From JAGPUQ01 sp041594335 (lineage in GTDB: Bacteria; Pseudomonadota; Gammaproteobacteria; Pseudomonadales; Porticoccaceae), in the NCBI GenBank assembly GCA_041594335.1, contig JBFHML010000002.1, positions 1 through 64,000 on the forward strand: a stretch of DNA of 64,000 bases. Reading direction: 5' to 3'. Within the stretch, counting starts at the first letter, position 1. Each line of letters opens with the position of its first letter. Below the pieces are notes generated by a model. It searched no databases. It was given only the letters and a program-made list of their open reading frames with translations, and was not told the origin of the DNA. Below are positions 16,146 to 24,961 of this stretch, one piece after another. The position numbers and the translations under genes were made by a program.

Positions 16146-17780
16146 TCAACTGGCCTCAATCCGCTTGGTGATCACCCACTGCTGGGCAATCGACAGGATG
16201 CTATTGACCGTCCAATACAGCACCAAGCCCGCCGGGAACAACACGAAGAAGAAGGAAAATGCCACCGGCATGATACGCATCACCTTGGCTTGCGTGGGAT
16301 CCGGAGGCGCGGGTTGCAAGGTCTGCAATACATACATGCTGATGCCGTTGAGAATGGGCAACACATAGAGCGGGTCACGTATCGAGAGGTCGGTAATCCA
16401 TAGAATCCAGGGCGCCTGACGCAATTCCACGCTTTCACTCAGCACCCAATACAAGGCGATAAAGACCGGCATCTGAATCAGCATCGGGAGACAGCCCCCC
16501 ATGGGATTGACCTTTTCCCGCTTGTAGAGCGCCATCACCTCCTGAGAGAGCTTCTGTCGGTCATCACCGTAACGTTCCCGCAGGCTCAACATCTCCGGCT
16601 GGAGCTTGCGCATACGCGCCATGGAACGATAACTCGCTGCGGACAGCGGAAAGAACACCAACTTGATCAGCACGGTCACCGCTACGATCGCCCAGCCCCA
16701 GTTACCGAGCAAGCCATGCAGCAGCTGAAGCCCTGCAAACAAAGGCTTGGCAAGCCACCACAACCAACCATAGTCCACCGTTAGATCCAGAAACGGTGCA
16801 ATCTCTTCGAGGCGATCCTGATCCTTGGGGCCGACATAAAACCCCGCCGCCAAGCGACCCGATTGCCCCGGTTCAACACGGTGCTCTGGCCCGATAAACC
16901 CGAGGGCGTAGACTTCGCGATCACCAATTTTCCGCAACTGAAATCGATTGCTTTGTTCGGCTTGGGGTACCCAGGCACTGATGAAGTAGTGCTGAACCAT
17001 GGCCACCCAGCCACCTGCACGGGTGGTAGTAAAAGACTGATCGTCAAGATCGTCGAACGACAGCTTCTTGTAATTCTCCTCTGCGGTCGACAACGCAGCT
17101 CCCAAATACGGCTTCATGCCAAAGCCCCCGCTGGGAACGGGATCATGGCGATCTCGCTGAATCTGACCAAACATCCGCCCAACCCAGGGTTCCTCCCCTT
17201 GGTTGCGCAATTGGTATTGGATATCGATCAGGTAATCACCACGCCGAAAGACAAATTCCTTGGTAACACCGAGGTCTCCGTGGGCCAAATGAAGCGGTAC
17301 CCGCAGCTCGTCGCCATCCCCCAGGGTATAGGCCGCCTGGTCCGCGCGAAACATCGGCCGCTGGCCGGCGCGATCGGTGGCTCCGGGACCGATCAAGCCG
17401 CTTTGTGCAACATAGACTTGATCCTGTGTCCGATTGAGCATCAAAAACGGATCGTCCAGGCCTTCTTCCTGAGACAGGGGGTAAGCCAACAGCTCGGCTC
17501 GAACCAAATCACCGCCCCGGGTGTCGATCACCACGCGCAGCACATCGGTCTCTACCGTGACCAGACGGGAAGGATGATCGCCATCCGCCACCGTGGCTTG
17601 CGGGGTATCCACCTCTGGCGGCGCCGCCTGCGGCACCTCGGGGACATAGACCGCTTCATCCGCTGCCGCCACCGGCGGCGGTCTCCGGGACTCTTGAAAC
17701 TCATTCCAGCGAATGAACAGGACTGCAAAGACCGCGACGATGGCGGCAAGTAGGAGGTTGCGCTGCCAATCCACCCTCAA
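16146..17780 (-). CDS. yidC: Membrane protein insertase YidC (Oxa1 family)
   Basis: 544 residues, the long gram-negative form. One N-terminal membrane anchor (LLLAAIVAVFAVLFIRW) is followed by a large periplasmic domain (about 60-340), then the conserved five-helix insertase core including LLGNWGWAIVAVTVLIKLVFFPLSAASYRSMARMRKLQPEM with its groove arginine, and MGGCLPMLIQMPVFIALYWVL. The family inserts proteins such as the ATP synthase c subunit, which is encoded nearby (atpE). It overlaps yidD by four bases and is followed by mnmE. Confidence 0.97.
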   Translation of the reverse strand: MRVDWQRNLLLAAIVAVFAVLFIRWNEFQESRRPPPVAAADEAVYVPEVPQAAPPEVDTPQATVADGDHPSRLVTVETDVLRVVIDTRGGDLVRAELLAYPLSQEEGLDDPFLMLNRTQDQVYVAQSGLIGPGATDRAGQRPMFRADQAAYTLGDGDELRVPLHLAHGDLGVTKEFVFRRGDYLIDIQYQLRNQGEEPWVGRMFGQIQRDRHDPVPSGGFGMKPYLGAALSTAEENYKKLSFDDLDDQSFTTTRAGGWVAMVQHYFISAWVPQAEQSNRFQLRKIGDREVYALGFIGPEHRVEPGQSGRLAAGFYVGPKDQDRLEEIAPFLDLTVDYGWLWWLAKPLFAGLQLLHGLLGNWGWAIVAVTVLIKLVFFPLSAASYRSMARMRKLQPEMLSLRERYGDDRQKLSQEVMALYKREKVNPMGGCLPMLIQMPVFIALYWVLSESVELRQAPWILWITDLSIRDPLYVLPILNGISMYVLQTLQPAPPDPTQAKVMRIMPVAFSFFFVLFPAGLVLYWTVNSILSIAQQWVITKRIEAS

Positions 17781-18019
17781 TTCCTCCCTGAGCCAGCCGC
17801 CTGGGGCGGATCCACCGGATCAAAGCCGCCAGCATGCCAGGGATGGCAGCGCACGATCCTGCGCGCCAGCAACCAGCTGCCGCGGAGACCGCCGTGGACA
17901 CGCAACGCCTCGACGCCATAGGCAGAGCAGCTAGGATAGAATCTGCAATGACTGCCTAAGACCGGGCTGAGCAACCAACGATAAGCCTGGATCAGCCCGA
18001 TGAGGGCTCGGGTGAACAC
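17777..18019 (-). CDS. yidD: Membrane protein insertion efficiency factor YidD
   Basis: 80 residues with the family signature SPVLGSHCRFYPSCSAYGVEAL and the C-terminal RCHPWHAGGFDPVDP. It is a small membrane-associated protein that assists YidC-dependent insertion. It overlaps the 3' end of rnpA by 28 bases and the yidC start by four bases, the compact arrangement usual for rpmH-rnpA-yidD-yidC. Confidence 0.95.
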   Translation of the reverse strand: MFTRALIGLIQAYRWLLSPVLGSHCRFYPSCSAYGVEALRVHGGLRGSWLLARRIVRCHPWHAGGFDPVDPPQAAGSGRN

Positions 18020-18405
18020 GATCTAGAGTCTCCATCCAATGCCTTGGCAAGGGCGTGCCAAGCTTCGCAAAGCAGGCGAGTTTGCCGATCAGGAGGCAAA
18101 CCGTCCATCCCCTTGCGGGGGAGAAAGAGGACGTCCACGGATTTCAGCGTATCCGCCTGACGGCGGAAGGTTTCTCTAGCTACCCGCTTGATGCGATTGC
18201 GCCGGGTTGCCAGCCGGATATTCTTACGCGCCACGACCAGGCCTAATCGCGCACCCTGACCGGCATTGGTTCTCGCCAGCAATAGATAGTAGCGATGGGA
18301 GACGCGCTGCTCGACGGCCGCGAATACCGCCCGAAATTCCGCACTCTTGAGCAGCCTGCGGCCGCGCGGAAAGCGACTGCCGACTCGGCCGCAGGCCGTC
18401 GGCAT
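17992..18405 (-). CDS. rnpA: Ribonuclease P protein component
   Basis: 137 residues. FPRGRRLLKSAEFRAVF at the N-terminus and the RNR signature ATRRNRIKRVARETFR (around residues 67-82) identify the RNase P protein, which assists the RNA subunit in tRNA 5' maturation. The C-terminal 25 residues are longer than usual and low in complexity, partly because the gene overlaps yidD by 28 bases. It starts seven bases after rpmH. Confidence 0.95.
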   Translation of the reverse strand: MPTACGRVGSRFPRGRRLLKSAEFRAVFAAVEQRVSHRYYLLLARTNAGQGARLGLVVARKNIRLATRRNRIKRVARETFRRQADTLKSVDVLFLPRKGMDGLPPDRQTRLLCEAWHALAKALDGDSRSCSPEPSSG

Positions 18406-18412
18406 CCCGAAC

Positions 18413-18547
18413 TCAGGCTGCGAGCCGCTTGCGGCCTTTGGCGCGTCGACGCTTGAGCACCAAACGACCTTTGGCAGTCGCCATGCGCGCCCTAAATCCG
18501 TGGGTCCGCTTGCGCTTCAAATTGCTTGGTTGAAAAGTACGTTTCAT
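18413..18547 (-). CDS. rpmH: 50S ribosomal protein L34
   Basis: 44 residues on the minus strand, beginning MKRTFQPSNLKRKRTHGF and ending in a lysine/arginine-rich tail, the standard L34 sequence and size. It heads the rpmH-rnpA-yidD-yidC-mnmE transcript. Normally rpmH is divergent from dnaA across the origin; here its upstream neighbour is mnmG. Confidence 0.97.
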   Translation of the reverse strand: MKRTFQPSNLKRKRTHGFRARMATAKGRLVLKRRRAKGRKRLAA

Positions 18548-19000
18548 CGCTTCCAGGACTCCGGTCGGATTGAGCTTCCCGTCTACCAAACCGGGACGGG
18601 GCGCGGATTTTAAGCAAACACCGCAACTTGTTCAATGTTGATCGATTCGAGCGAGCCCGTGGAAAGCCTGTTAGCAACTAACCAATCCGTCCACAGCGCC
18701 TCGCCGCTGCCGACGCCTGCAGCAGTCCATCCACCGTCGGTTCACAGTATTCCAAGCCCTGTCCGACGCCCTACACTCACAGGAAATTGTTATGCAACCA
18801 ATTGATATAAAAAGATTTGTCTGGATTACCCACAAAAAAAGGCTTTGCCAATTACTATCATATTTATCTTCATACCTTATTAAATAACATCAACCATCAC
18901 AGATCGCAGTCGATGGTCCTCTCTTCTCGGAATCCGCGGGGAGACGCCACAGATCCTCTATAATGGTCGCCACTAACCGTCAGATCAGCGTATTGCCTCG
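18548..19000. other. rpmH-mnmG intergenic region, AT-rich core: alternative oriC candidate
   Basis: This 453-bp divergent gap contains an unusually AT-rich stretch (about 18781-18895) with runs of A and T against a GC-rich background, and one near-consensus DnaA box (TTACCCACA, 18826-18834, one mismatch). No gene is supported. In E. coli oriC lies next to mnmG (gidA). It must also contain the rpmH and mnmG promoters. Confidence 0.5.
18959..18964 (+). promoter_or_regulatory. -10 element for mnmG
   Basis: Perfect TATAAT about 36 bases before the mnmG ATG. I see no good -35 element. Confidence 0.5.
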
Positions 19001-20884
19001 ATGAGTGCCCTCCAGACATTCGACGTCATTGTCGTCGGCGGTGGCCATGCAGGAACCGAAGCCAGCCTTGCCGCGGCGCGCATGGGCTGCAGTACCCTCT
19101 TGGTTACTCATAACATCGAGACTCTGGGCCAGATGTCGTGCAACCCGGCCATCGGGGGCATCGGCAAGAGTCATCTCGTGCGAGAGATTGATGCCCTGGG
19201 TGGTGCGATGGCGCGAGCCGCCGATGCGAGTGGTATTCATTTTCGGGTACTCAATGCCCGCAAGGGGCCAGCGGTGCGTGCCACCCGAGCACAGGCCGAC
19301 CGCGTGCTCTATAAAGCCGCCGTGCGGCGGATGTTGGAGAACCATCCCCGGCTGCGCCTGTTTCAACAGGCGGTCGATGATCTGATCGTCGAGGGCGAGC
19401 GTGTCGTCGGCGTGCGCACGACTACCGGGATTGATTTCCGGGCATCCGCCGTGGTGCTTACGGCCGGGACCTTTCTGGGCGGTCGCATCCATATTGGCTT
19501 ACAGCATCACGCCGGCGGCCGCGCGGGAGACCAACCCGCGGTACGGTTGGCCGAGCGGTTGCGGGAACTGCCATTCGCGGTCGATCGCCTGAAAACCGGG
19601 ACGCCGCCGCGGATCGATGCCCGATCCATCGATCTGCGGGGATTGGTCGAGCAACCCGGCGATCAACCGGTTCCGGTGATGTCGTACCTGGGCTCCGCCG
19701 CGGAACATCCGCGCCAAGTGAGCTGTTGGATTACCCACACCAATGCGCGGACGCACGACATCATCCGCTCCGGGCTCGATCGTTCCCCCATGTATACCGG
19801 AATGATCGAGGGGGTTGGGCCGCGTTACTGTCCCTCGATCGAGGACAAGGTGGTGCGGTTTGCGGAACGCGAGGGCCACCAGGTATTTATCGAGCCAGAG
19901 GGTTTGGAGACCCACGAGATCTACCCCAATGGGATTTCCACCAGCCTGCCTTTTGAGGTCCAGCAGGAGCTGGTCCGATCGATCCGGGGTTTCGAGTCGG
20001 CTCATATTACGCGGCCTGGATACGCGATCGAGTACGATTTTTTTGACCCCCGCCACCTGCGGCCGACGCTGGAGACCCGGGCAATGCGTGGGCTGTACTT
20101 TGCCGGTCAAATCAACGGCACTACCGGCTACGAAGAAGCCGGCGCTCAGGGGTTGCTGGCCGGGATCAATGCGGCGCTCGCCGTCCAGGAGCGCGAGCCC
20201 TGGATCCCGGGTCGCGAAGAGGCTTATCTCGGCGTGATGGTAGATGACCTGATCACCCAGGGCGCCCGAGAGCCCTATCGGATGTTCACCAGCCGCGCGG
20301 AGTTTCGCTTGCTGCTGCGGGAGGACAATGCCGACCTTCGCCTGACGGAAATCGGCCGGCGTCTGGGCTTGATCGATGACCACCGCTGGGCCGTCTACTG
20401 TGCACGGCGTGAAGCGATCGAGCGGGAACGCTCGCGACTGGCCGCGACACGGGTGAGGCCGGAATCTCCCCTGGCGCTCGCGCTGGCCGCTCGCCTAGAG
20501 CGGCTGCCCGCGCCCGATGTGACACTGCTGGATCTATTGCGTCGCCCGGAACTCGACTATCGCCTTCTCGCGCAAGCTGATCCAGACAGCGTGGATCTGG
20601 CGATCGGATGGCAGGTGGAGATTGACGCCAAGTACGCCGGATATATTGATCGCCAGCATGCTGAAATCCAGCGGCTGCGCAGTCAGGAAGCTACCCCGAT
20701 CCCGACGGATTTCGACTACGGTGCGGTGAGCGGTTTGTCCAATGAGGTGCGCCAAAAACTCAGCGCGGCAGCGCCGGATACGCTGGGCCGAGCGGCGCGT
20801 ATCCCCGGTGTTACCCCGGCGGCGATTTCCCTGTTATCCATCTATCTGAAAAAGCGTGCGCCGCAGCGCGAGCAGACCGCCTGA
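19001..20884 (+). CDS. mnmG: tRNA uridine-5-carboxymethylaminomethyl modification enzyme MnmG (GidA)
   Basis: 627 residues, standard length. The FAD-binding Rossmann motif VVGGGHAGTEAS opens the protein, with GAMARAADASGIHFRVLNARKGPAVRATRAQADR and GQINGTTGYEEAGAQGLLAG as further family signatures. It works with MnmE on U34 of tRNA. There is no clear Shine-Dalgarno sequence, and the predicted leader is only about 30 bases. It starts the rightward string mnmG-rsmG-parA-parB. Confidence 0.97.
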   Translation: MSALQTFDVIVVGGGHAGTEASLAAARMGCSTLLVTHNIETLGQMSCNPAIGGIGKSHLVREIDALGGAMARAADASGIHFRVLNARKGPAVRATRAQADRVLYKAAVRRMLENHPRLRLFQQAVDDLIVEGERVVGVRTTTGIDFRASAVVLTAGTFLGGRIHIGLQHHAGGRAGDQPAVRLAERLRELPFAVDRLKTGTPPRIDARSIDLRGLVEQPGDQPVPVMSYLGSAAEHPRQVSCWITHTNARTHDIIRSGLDRSPMYTGMIEGVGPRYCPSIEDKVVRFAEREGHQVFIEPEGLETHEIYPNGISTSLPFEVQQELVRSIRGFESAHITRPGYAIEYDFFDPRHLRPTLETRAMRGLYFAGQINGTTGYEEAGAQGLLAGINAALAVQEREPWIPGREEAYLGVMVDDLITQGAREPYRMFTSRAEFRLLLREDNADLRLTEIGRRLGLIDDHRWAVYCARREAIERERSRLAATRVRPESPLALALAARLERLPAPDVTLLDLLRRPELDYRLLAQADPDSVDLAIGWQVEIDAKYAGYIDRQHAEIQRLRSQEATPIPTDFDYGAVSGLSNEVRQKLSAAAPDTLGRAARIPGVTPAAISLLSIYLKKRAPQREQTA

Positions 20885-20891
20885 GCGGCAG

Positions 20892-21539
20892 GTGTCCGCC
20901 CCGCGGATCCAGGCAGCGCTGGGCGATGGCATAGCGGCGCTGGGGTTGGGCCGCTGTCCGGCGCGGGAGCAAGCGCTGCTCCAGTATCTTGACCTCATCG
21001 TTCGGTGGAATCGTGTCTACAATCTCACCGCGGTCACCGATGTGGAGGCCATGGTGTCCCGCCATCTCCTAGACAGTCTGGCAGTGATTTCTCACCTGCG
21101 CGGCCGAAGCTTCGCCGATATCGGTAGCGGTGCTGGCTTGCCCGGGGTTCCCCTGGCGATCTGGTTGCCTGATAGTCGTTTCGCTCTGGTGGAAAGCAGC
21201 GGTCGGAAAGCCCGGTTTCTCCGCCAAGTGAAAATTGAGTTGCGCTTGAGTAATGTCGAGGTCATCGAAGCCCGGGTCCGAAACTGGCAACCCTTGCGCC
21301 CGCCCGAGGGGATACTCAGCCGTGCCTTCTCATCGCTTCCGCAGTTTCTGGGAGCGGCAGCACATCTCGCTGGCTCCCATACCGTGTTCTATGCGCTCAA
21401 GGGCCGCTGGCCGGAGTCGGCCGATGAGCGCCGGGTGGCAGCACATCGAATTCTCGCCGTACATGCGCTGCAAATTCCCGGCGAGAGCGCTCCTCGGCAC
21501 CTGGTTGAAGCCACCCTGCTTGGGGAGTCTGCCGCTTGA
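20892..21539 (+). CDS. rsmG: 16S rRNA (guanine-527 N7) methyltransferase RsmG (GidB)
   Basis: 215 residues from GTG 20892, seven bases after mnmG; an in-frame start at 20856 would overlap mnmG by 29 bases. WNRVYNLTAVTDVEAMVSRHLLDSLAV and FADIGSGAGLPGVPLAIW (SAM-binding motif I) identify RsmG. It methylates the 530 loop of 16S rRNA; loss causes low-level streptomycin resistance in other bacteria. Its stop overlaps the parA start. Confidence 0.95.
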   Translation: MSAPRIQAALGDGIAALGLGRCPAREQALLQYLDLIVRWNRVYNLTAVTDVEAMVSRHLLDSLAVISHLRGRSFADIGSGAGLPGVPLAIWLPDSRFALVESSGRKARFLRQVKIELRLSNVEVIEARVRNWQPLRPPEGILSRAFSSLPQFLGAAAHLAGSHTVFYALKGRWPESADERRVAAHRILAVHALQIPGESAPRHLVEATLLGESAA

Positions 21540-22312
21540 GACAGATTTACGCTATTGCTAATCAGAAAGGGGGGGTGGGTAAAACCACCACCAGTGTCAA
21601 TCTCGCCGCAGCGCTCGCGCAATTACACCAATCGGTATTGCTGGTGGACCTGGATCCGCAAGGTAACGCGACCATGGGCAGCGGCGTCGACAAGCTCGCT
21701 CTGGCGCGTTCTGCCTACGATGGTTTGGTGGGTCGCGCCATGCTGACAGACATCGTGCAATCCTGCCCCGGGTCGGGGTATGACCTTTTGCCGGCCAACG
21801 GGGACCTTACGGCCGCCGAGGTGGAGTTGCTGGAATTGCCCAATCGCGAGCGTCGACTGCGCGGACTCCTCGAAGGTGGCCGCGATTATCAGTTTGTCAT
21901 CATCGATTGTCCGCCGTCGCTGAATATGCTTACGGTCAATGCGCTGGTAGCCGCGCACAGCGTCATCATTCCCATGCAGTGTGAATACTATGCGCTCGAA
22001 GGGCTTACGGCCTTGATGGACACCATTTCCCGCGTGGCGCGGGCCGCCAATCCCGGTTTGCGGGTGGAGGGCATCCTGCGCACCATGTACGATGCGCGCA
22101 ATAGCCTTACCGGCGAAGTCTCCGATCAACTTCACCATTACTTCGGCAAGCGGGTATACCAGACGGTGATTCCTCGTAATGTGCGCCTTGCGGAGGCGCC
22201 GAGCCACGGCCAGGCGGTCCTGCAATACGATCGTTATTCGCGTGGGGCCGTCGCCTATTTGGCGCTGGCCACCGAGATTCTGCGTCGCCGAGAGATGGAG
22301 TCGACGCGATGA
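21536..22312 (+). CDS. parA: Chromosome partitioning ATPase ParA (Soj)
   Basis: 258 residues starting at TTG 21536, overlapping the rsmG stop by four bases, with GGGGAG upstream. The deviant Walker A motif NQKGGVGKTTTSVNLAAAL is at the N-terminus, VDLDPQGNATMG is the A' motif and FVIIDCPPSLNMLTVNAL the Walker B. The short N-terminus, without a DNA-binding extension, is typical of chromosomal ParA. It works with ParB on the parS sites in recF. Confidence 0.96.
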   Translation: MRQIYAIANQKGGVGKTTTSVNLAAALAQLHQSVLLVDLDPQGNATMGSGVDKLALARSAYDGLVGRAMLTDIVQSCPGSGYDLLPANGDLTAAEVELLELPNRERRLRGLLEGGRDYQFVIIDCPPSLNMLTVNALVAAHSVIIPMQCEYYALEGLTALMDTISRVARAANPGLRVEGILRTMYDARNSLTGEVSDQLHHYFGKRVYQTVIPRNVRLAEAPSHGQAVLQYDRYSRGAVAYLALATEILRRREMESTR

Positions 22313-23181
22313 GCGGGCGGCGCAAGGGGTTGGGCCGTGGTCTGGATGCGTTGTTAGGGGGAAGCCCAGCGGGTCGCCCGCTGGATGTCGAGAGCGCGGC
22401 CGCAGAGAGCGGTGGTGACTATCGGTCCTTGCCCGTGGAGCTGTTGCGCAGAGGTCGTTACCAGCCTCGCCGCGACATGGACCCAGAATCACTGGAGCAG
22501 CTCGCCGAGTCCATCCGCCGTCAGGGGCTCATGCAACCCCTGGTGGTGCGTCGCCTCAACGAGGGTGAGTACGAGATTATCGCTGGTGAGCGCCGGTGGC
22601 GCGCGGCGCAACTTGCAGGGTTGGACCGGGTGCCGGTGCTGATCAAGGAGGTTGATGACGAAACCGCGTTGGCGCTGGCGTTGATCGAGAACATCCAACG
22701 CGAGAATCTCAATGCGATGGAGGAGGCGGTTGCCCTCGTGCGGCTGCAAGACGAATTCGGGCTCAGCCAGCAGCAGGTTGCAGCCGCGGTCGGTAAGTCG
22801 CGTGCCGCAGTCGCCAACCTGATTCGCCTGGTGAAATTGGATACCGTAGTGCAAGAGCTCCTGCTGCGCGGGGACATCGAGATGGGCCACGCGCGTGCGC
22901 TGTTAGCGTTGCAGGGCGAGGCGCAGGTGGCGGCCGCGCGGCGCGTCGTTGCCGCTGGGCTTACGGTCCGTCAGACGGAAACCTTGGTGCACAACTGGCA
23001 TCGCGAACGGCATGTCCCCGAAGCGCCGCAGGCCGACCCCGATATCGCCCGCTTGGAAGAAGATCTTGCCGGGCGGCTCGGAACCCGGGTAGAGCTGCGC
23101 AGTAAACGCAAGGGCGGCCACCTCATTATCCACTACACCGACTTGGATGTGCTGGAGGGAATTCTCGAGCGTATTCGATGA
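22309..23181 (+). CDS. parB: Chromosome partitioning protein ParB (Spo0J)
   Basis: 290 residues. An N-terminal KGLGRGLDALLGG box (the ParA-interacting peptide) precedes the ParB/Srx CTP-binding domain with RYQPRRDMDPESLEQLAESIRRQGLMQPLVVR and ERRWRAAQLAG, then the helix-turn-helix around FGLSQQQVAAAVGKSRAAVANLIRL and a C-terminal dimerisation domain. It overlaps parA by four bases (ATGA). It should load on the two parS sites inside recF, some 11 kb to the left. Confidence 0.96.
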   Translation: MSGRRKGLGRGLDALLGGSPAGRPLDVESAAAESGGDYRSLPVELLRRGRYQPRRDMDPESLEQLAESIRRQGLMQPLVVRRLNEGEYEIIAGERRWRAAQLAGLDRVPVLIKEVDDETALALALIENIQRENLNAMEEAVALVRLQDEFGLSQQQVAAAVGKSRAAVANLIRLVKLDTVVQELLLRGDIEMGHARALLALQGEAQVAAARRVVAAGLTVRQTETLVHNWHRERHVPEAPQADPDIARLEEDLAGRLGTRVELRSKRKGGHLIIHYTDLDVLEGILERIR

Positions 23182-23243
23182 CTTGGTGTCCACCACGCTG
23201 GCTCGGCGAGGCAAATTTCGCACGTTCGAAGCGCCGGTTTGCC

Positions 23244-23272
23244 TTGCCCGGGATCAGCGCACTCACTATAAT
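23244..23272 (+). promoter_or_regulatory. Promoter of the atp operon
   Basis: TTGCCC (23244-23249) and perfect TATAAT (23267-23272) with a 17-base spacer. Predicted transcription start near 23279, about 33 bases before atpI. This is the best sigma-70 match in the window. Confidence 0.7.
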
Positions 23273-23311
23273 GCGCGCGCTCCCAAAGCGGCGCGGTAAT
23301 GTTGGGCAACC

Positions 23312-23743
23312 ATGGGTCAGCACGCCGATACTTCAGGCGCTCGCCGCCCAATGCCCGATCACCCAGGCCCACGCAGCCTCTTTCTGAGAGTGCTGTTGGT
23401 ACAGGCCGGCGTGTTGGCGGTGCTAACGGTAGCAACAGCTTGGCTGGCGCCACAGGTGACCTGGGTGGCATTGGCCGGCGGATCGCTCGCATTGGCTGCC
23501 AACCTGGTGTTTGGGGTTCTGGCGTTGACCAAGCGTCGCAGCGCGGGAGCGGTATTGTCCGCTTTCCTGGTGGCTGAGATTGGCAAGTTTTTTGTGGTCG
23601 TGTTGGGGTTTGCGTGGCTATTCCGGAGTTTTCCGGAGCAGCTCCACGGGTTGAACGCGGCAGTGTTGCTGGGAGCCTTTGCGGTGATCCTGGGCGCCCA
23701 ATGGGTGGCGCCGATAATGTTCAAGAGCGCGCCTCGCCGGTAG
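23312..23743 (+). CDS. atpI: ATP synthase assembly protein AtpI
   Basis: 143 residues with four hydrophobic segments (about 25-45, 48-68, 82-102, 112-132), as in AtpI, which helps assemble the c-ring and may move Mg2+. It lies first in the atp operon directly upstream of atpB, the usual place. The first 20 residues are poorly conserved, so translation may instead begin at ATG 23351. Confidence 0.85.
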   Translation: MGQHADTSGARRPMPDHPGPRSLFLRVLLVQAGVLAVLTVATAWLAPQVTWVALAGGSLALAANLVFGVLALTKRRSAGAVLSAFLVAEIGKFFVVVLGFAWLFRSFPEQLHGLNAAVLLGAFAVILGAQWVAPIMFKSAPRR

Positions 23744-23801
23744 GCGGTGCGACCCAAGCCGGGCCTGAGGGGCGGCTTCAATCAGTTGGAATGAATGAGC
23801 T

Positions 23802-24635
23802 ATGGCATCGGAAAGTGGCGCCCACTCCTCCGGCGAATACATTTCCCACCACCTGACCAACCTCACTTTCGGCCAGCGGCCCGATGGCACCTGGGGTATT
23901 GCGCACAGCAATGAAGAAATCGCCCAGATGGGGTTTTGGGCCATCAACCTCGATACCTTTGGGTTTTCTTTGGGGTTGGGTGCGATTTTTCTGCTGTTCT
24001 TCTATCTGGTGGCTCGTCGCGTCACGACTGGCGTGCCGAGCGGCGGCCAGAACCTCGTCGAAATTACGGTTGAGTTCGTTAATAACAACATCAAGAGCAT
24101 GTTCACCCACGAGAGCAAGACCATCGGGCCACTGGCGCTGACGGTGTTTGTGTGGGTGCTGCTGATGAATGTGATGGATCTCATCCCTGTCGACTTTTTG
24201 CCCAAATTGGCTGCGTTGGCTGGGGTCCCCTACCTCAAAGTGGTGCCGTCAACGGACGTGAATGTCACTATGGGCCTTGCGCTCAGTGTGTTTCTGCTGA
24301 TTCTTTTCTTTAGCGTGAAGCAGAAAGGTGCCGGTGGTTTCGCGGCGGAGCTTTGTTTTCATCCGTTTGGCAAGGTTGCGGCCCCGGTTAATTTCATCCT
24401 GGAGTCGGTGACCTTGATCGCCAAGCCGATTTCTTTGGGCCTGCGGTTGTTTGGCAACCTGTATGCCGGCGAAATGATCTTTATCCTCATCGCCTTGCTG
24501 CCCTGGTGGATTCAATGGGCGTTGTCTGTGCCGTGGGCGATCTTCCATATTCTGATCATTTTCCTGCAGGCATTTATCTTCATGGTGCTCACCATCGTCT
24601 ATTTGTCGATGGCCTTTGCGGTGGAAGAACACTGA
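23802..24635 (+). CDS. atpB: F1Fo ATP synthase subunit a
   Basis: 277 residues with five to six membrane helices. ISLGLRLFGNLYAGEMIF contains the essential arginine facing the c-ring, and the last helices hold FLQAFIFMVLTIVYLSMAFAVEEH. It forms the proton half-channels of Fo. The early HHLTNLTFGQ is typical of the gammaproteobacterial a subunit. It lies 58 bases after atpI. Confidence 0.96.
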   Translation: MASESGAHSSGEYISHHLTNLTFGQRPDGTWGIAHSNEEIAQMGFWAINLDTFGFSLGLGAIFLLFFYLVARRVTTGVPSGGQNLVEITVEFVNNNIKSMFTHESKTIGPLALTVFVWVLLMNVMDLIPVDFLPKLAALAGVPYLKVVPSTDVNVTMGLALSVFLLILFFSVKQKGAGGFAAELCFHPFGKVAAPVNFILESVTLIAKPISLGLRLFGNLYAGEMIFILIALLPWWIQWALSVPWAIFHILIIFLQAFIFMVLTIVYLSMAFAVEEH

Positions 24636-24685
24636 GCACCTCTTCCATCAACCGACGTTAACCGACACTTTGTAAGGGAGCGAAA

Positions 24686-24922
24686 ATGGAAACTGCACTG
24701 ATTTATCTGGCTGGGGCGCTGGTCATGGGTCTGGGCGCGGTAGGCGCGGCCATCGGCGTTGCCCTGCTGGGCGGCAAATTCCTTGAGGGCGCCGCCCGTC
24801 AGCCGGAGCTCATCCCCGTGCTGCGTACCCAATTCTTCGTGGTAATGGGCTTGGTCGACGCAGTACCGATGATCGGTGTCGGTATTGGTCTGTTCCTGTT
24901 GTTCGCCGTGGCCGGGGGCTGA
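24686..24922 (+). CDS. atpE: F1Fo ATP synthase subunit c
   Basis: 78 residues forming a two-helix hairpin. Helix 1 has the glycine-rich GAVGAAIGVALLGGKFLEGAARQPE, the loop has RQPE, and helix 2 carries the proton-binding aspartate (residue 58) in VMGLVDAVPMIGVGIGLFLLF. I see no glutamine/glutamate pattern of Na+-translocating c subunits, so proton coupling is inferred. AAGGGAG precedes the start. The strong ribosome site fits its need for about ten copies per complex. Confidence 0.96.
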   Translation: METALIYLAGALVMGLGAVGAAIGVALLGGKFLEGAARQPELIPVLRTQFFVVMGLVDAVPMIGVGIGLFLLFAVAGG

Positions 24923-24961
24923 TACGGCGGTTAATCGCCATCACCAACCAAAGGTGCTGAT

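Noticed and set aside
16863..17753. 296-codon open frame on the plus strand within yidC
   Set aside because: It is antisense to yidC and has no motif or ribosome site.
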